Assembly (NCBI GenBank): GCA_029237695.1
Contig: CM055275.1
Span: 11,420,899-11,484,898 of the forward strand
From: Conchocele bisecta
Lineage: Eukaryota > Mollusca > Bivalvia > Lucinida > Thyasiridae
DNA: 64,000 nucleotides
Direction: 5' to 3'
Shown here: positions 63,392 through 64,000 of the stretch, one piece after another
How positions within the stretch are numbered: position 1 is the stretch's first letter
Layout of the letters: every line of letters starts with the position of its first letter
The notes under the pieces: generated by a model
Told to the model about the DNA's origin: nothing
Seen by the model: the letters and a program-made list of their open reading frames with translations, nothing else
Database searches by the model: none
Translations under genes and position numbers: made by a program

Positions 63392-63640
63392 GTTAACCCT
63401 TAGACCGCTATCTTATTTTTGTTGTTGTCTGCTCTTTATTTCTATTTTTCATTTTTATCATAAAAAACATGCTTCGACAGCACTTTAGAATCATTTACAA
63501 CATGCTTTGACAGCACTTCAGAATCATTTCCATTTGAAATGATTCTGAAGTGCTGTCAAACCATGTTTTTATTGAGAAATAAGGCAAGATATAAAAGCAA
63601 CAGCAGACGACAATTGTTGTGAGTAGCGGTCTAAGGGTTA
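63392..63640. mobile_element. TTAA-flanked foldback MITE, best-preserved copy
   Basis: GGTTAACCCTTAGACCGCTA to TAGCGGTCTAAGGGTTAA, 18-bp near-perfect inverted ends. TTAA on both sides fits a TTAA target duplication, and CCCTTAG ends fit the CCYT-type ends of piggyBac elements. Non-autonomous. Confidence 0.9.
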
Positions 63641-63654
63641 AACAACTGATAATT

Positions 63655-64000
63655 CCAGTACAAAAATATTTACACAATTCCCTAACATTTGATTGGCCCG
63701 TAGCAAGTCTCTGTCCAAAATTTATATCCCAGTAAACTCCCATGCCAAACTACTTTCCGTAACCGTGAGGCGCAACTTAAGAAAACGGAAAATAAACACA
63801 TTTTCTTGATGAATTTGTTTCAAATGCTGGAATTATAAGGAATGAATGGCCTTTTTGTTGAATTTATCGGGGATATAAACTTGGAAAAGTCGCGGGAATA
63901 CTGGACGAGGCCTTCCGGCCTTCGTCCAGTATTCCCGCGACTTTTCCAAGTTTATACCCCGATAAATTCCACAAAAAGGCCATTCATTCTTATAATGAAT
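63655..64000. mobile_element. long palindrome MITE, runs off the window
   Basis: GGAATGAATGGCCTTTTTG, TTTATCGGGGATATAAACTT, GGAAAAGTCGCGGGAATACT, apex GGCCTTCCGGCC, and the complete mirrored arm to 64,000. Matches 15,118-15,430 in the opposite orientation. Confidence 0.85.

Overview
The window looks like metazoan, most probably bivalve mollusc, nuclear DNA. It is intron-rich and AT-rich. It is packed with foldback MITEs, several satellites, and pearl-like elements (a GC-rich hairpin, a CCGT microsatellite, then units of about 175 bp in tandem) of the kind known from bivalves. The bivalve assignment is inference from repeat style. No bacterial operon, rRNA, functional tRNA or CRISPR is present.

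Region 1 (1-17,100): the 3' part of one host gene on the + strand, encoding a cysteine-type leucine-rich-repeat protein. Five exons (2568-2698, 4499-4582, 8329-8521, 12246-12463, 15555-15761) keep a consistent reading phase and end at a TAG. The 5' end lies outside the window. Introns hold an 89-bp satellite (1-2040), pearl-like elements, MITEs, and a 54-bp satellite (about 4,780-7,900) whose monomer resembles the splice acceptor and start of the gene's own third visible exon. Downstream of the stop are tandem copies of the last exon's 3' end.

Region 2 (17,100-27,470): non-coding repeats. These include a 35-bp satellite split by a retroposon-like element with a 10-bp target duplication, a 29-bp array, trinucleotide and CA microsatellites, and a 1,711-bp TIR element (22,705-24,415) with a 6-bp target duplication and an empty-site paralogue.

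Region 3 (27,788-45,791): an 18,004-bp Maverick/Polinton-type virus-like transposon with 182-bp terminal inverted repeats that match base for base, and a GGGTA target duplication. It sits inside a smaller MITE that has its own AGGTAA duplication. Recognisable genes are a protein-primed family B DNA polymerase, a retroviral-type integrase, an FtsK/A32-like packaging ATPase, a likely major capsid protein, a probable minor capsid protein, a fibre-like coiled-coil gene, several membrane proteins and a C2H2 zinc-finger protein. The integrase (+) and polymerase (-) converge tail to tail. Several genes are preceded by a shared TTTTGAAAAAATTAA motif. Most long genes are broken by frameshifts, although the two TIRs are identical. 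That suggests either recent inactivation or unpolished sequence.

Region 4 (45,792-64,000): more MITEs; a 3.1-kb Mutator-like (MULE) element with a FLYWCH exon, a transposase exon, tandem-repeat TIRs and a 9-bp duplication (47,444-50,570); a seven-copy 225-bp array; many copies of a TTAA-flanked, piggyBac-like MITE; pearl-like elements; and a long palindrome that runs off the right edge. No host gene is evident here.
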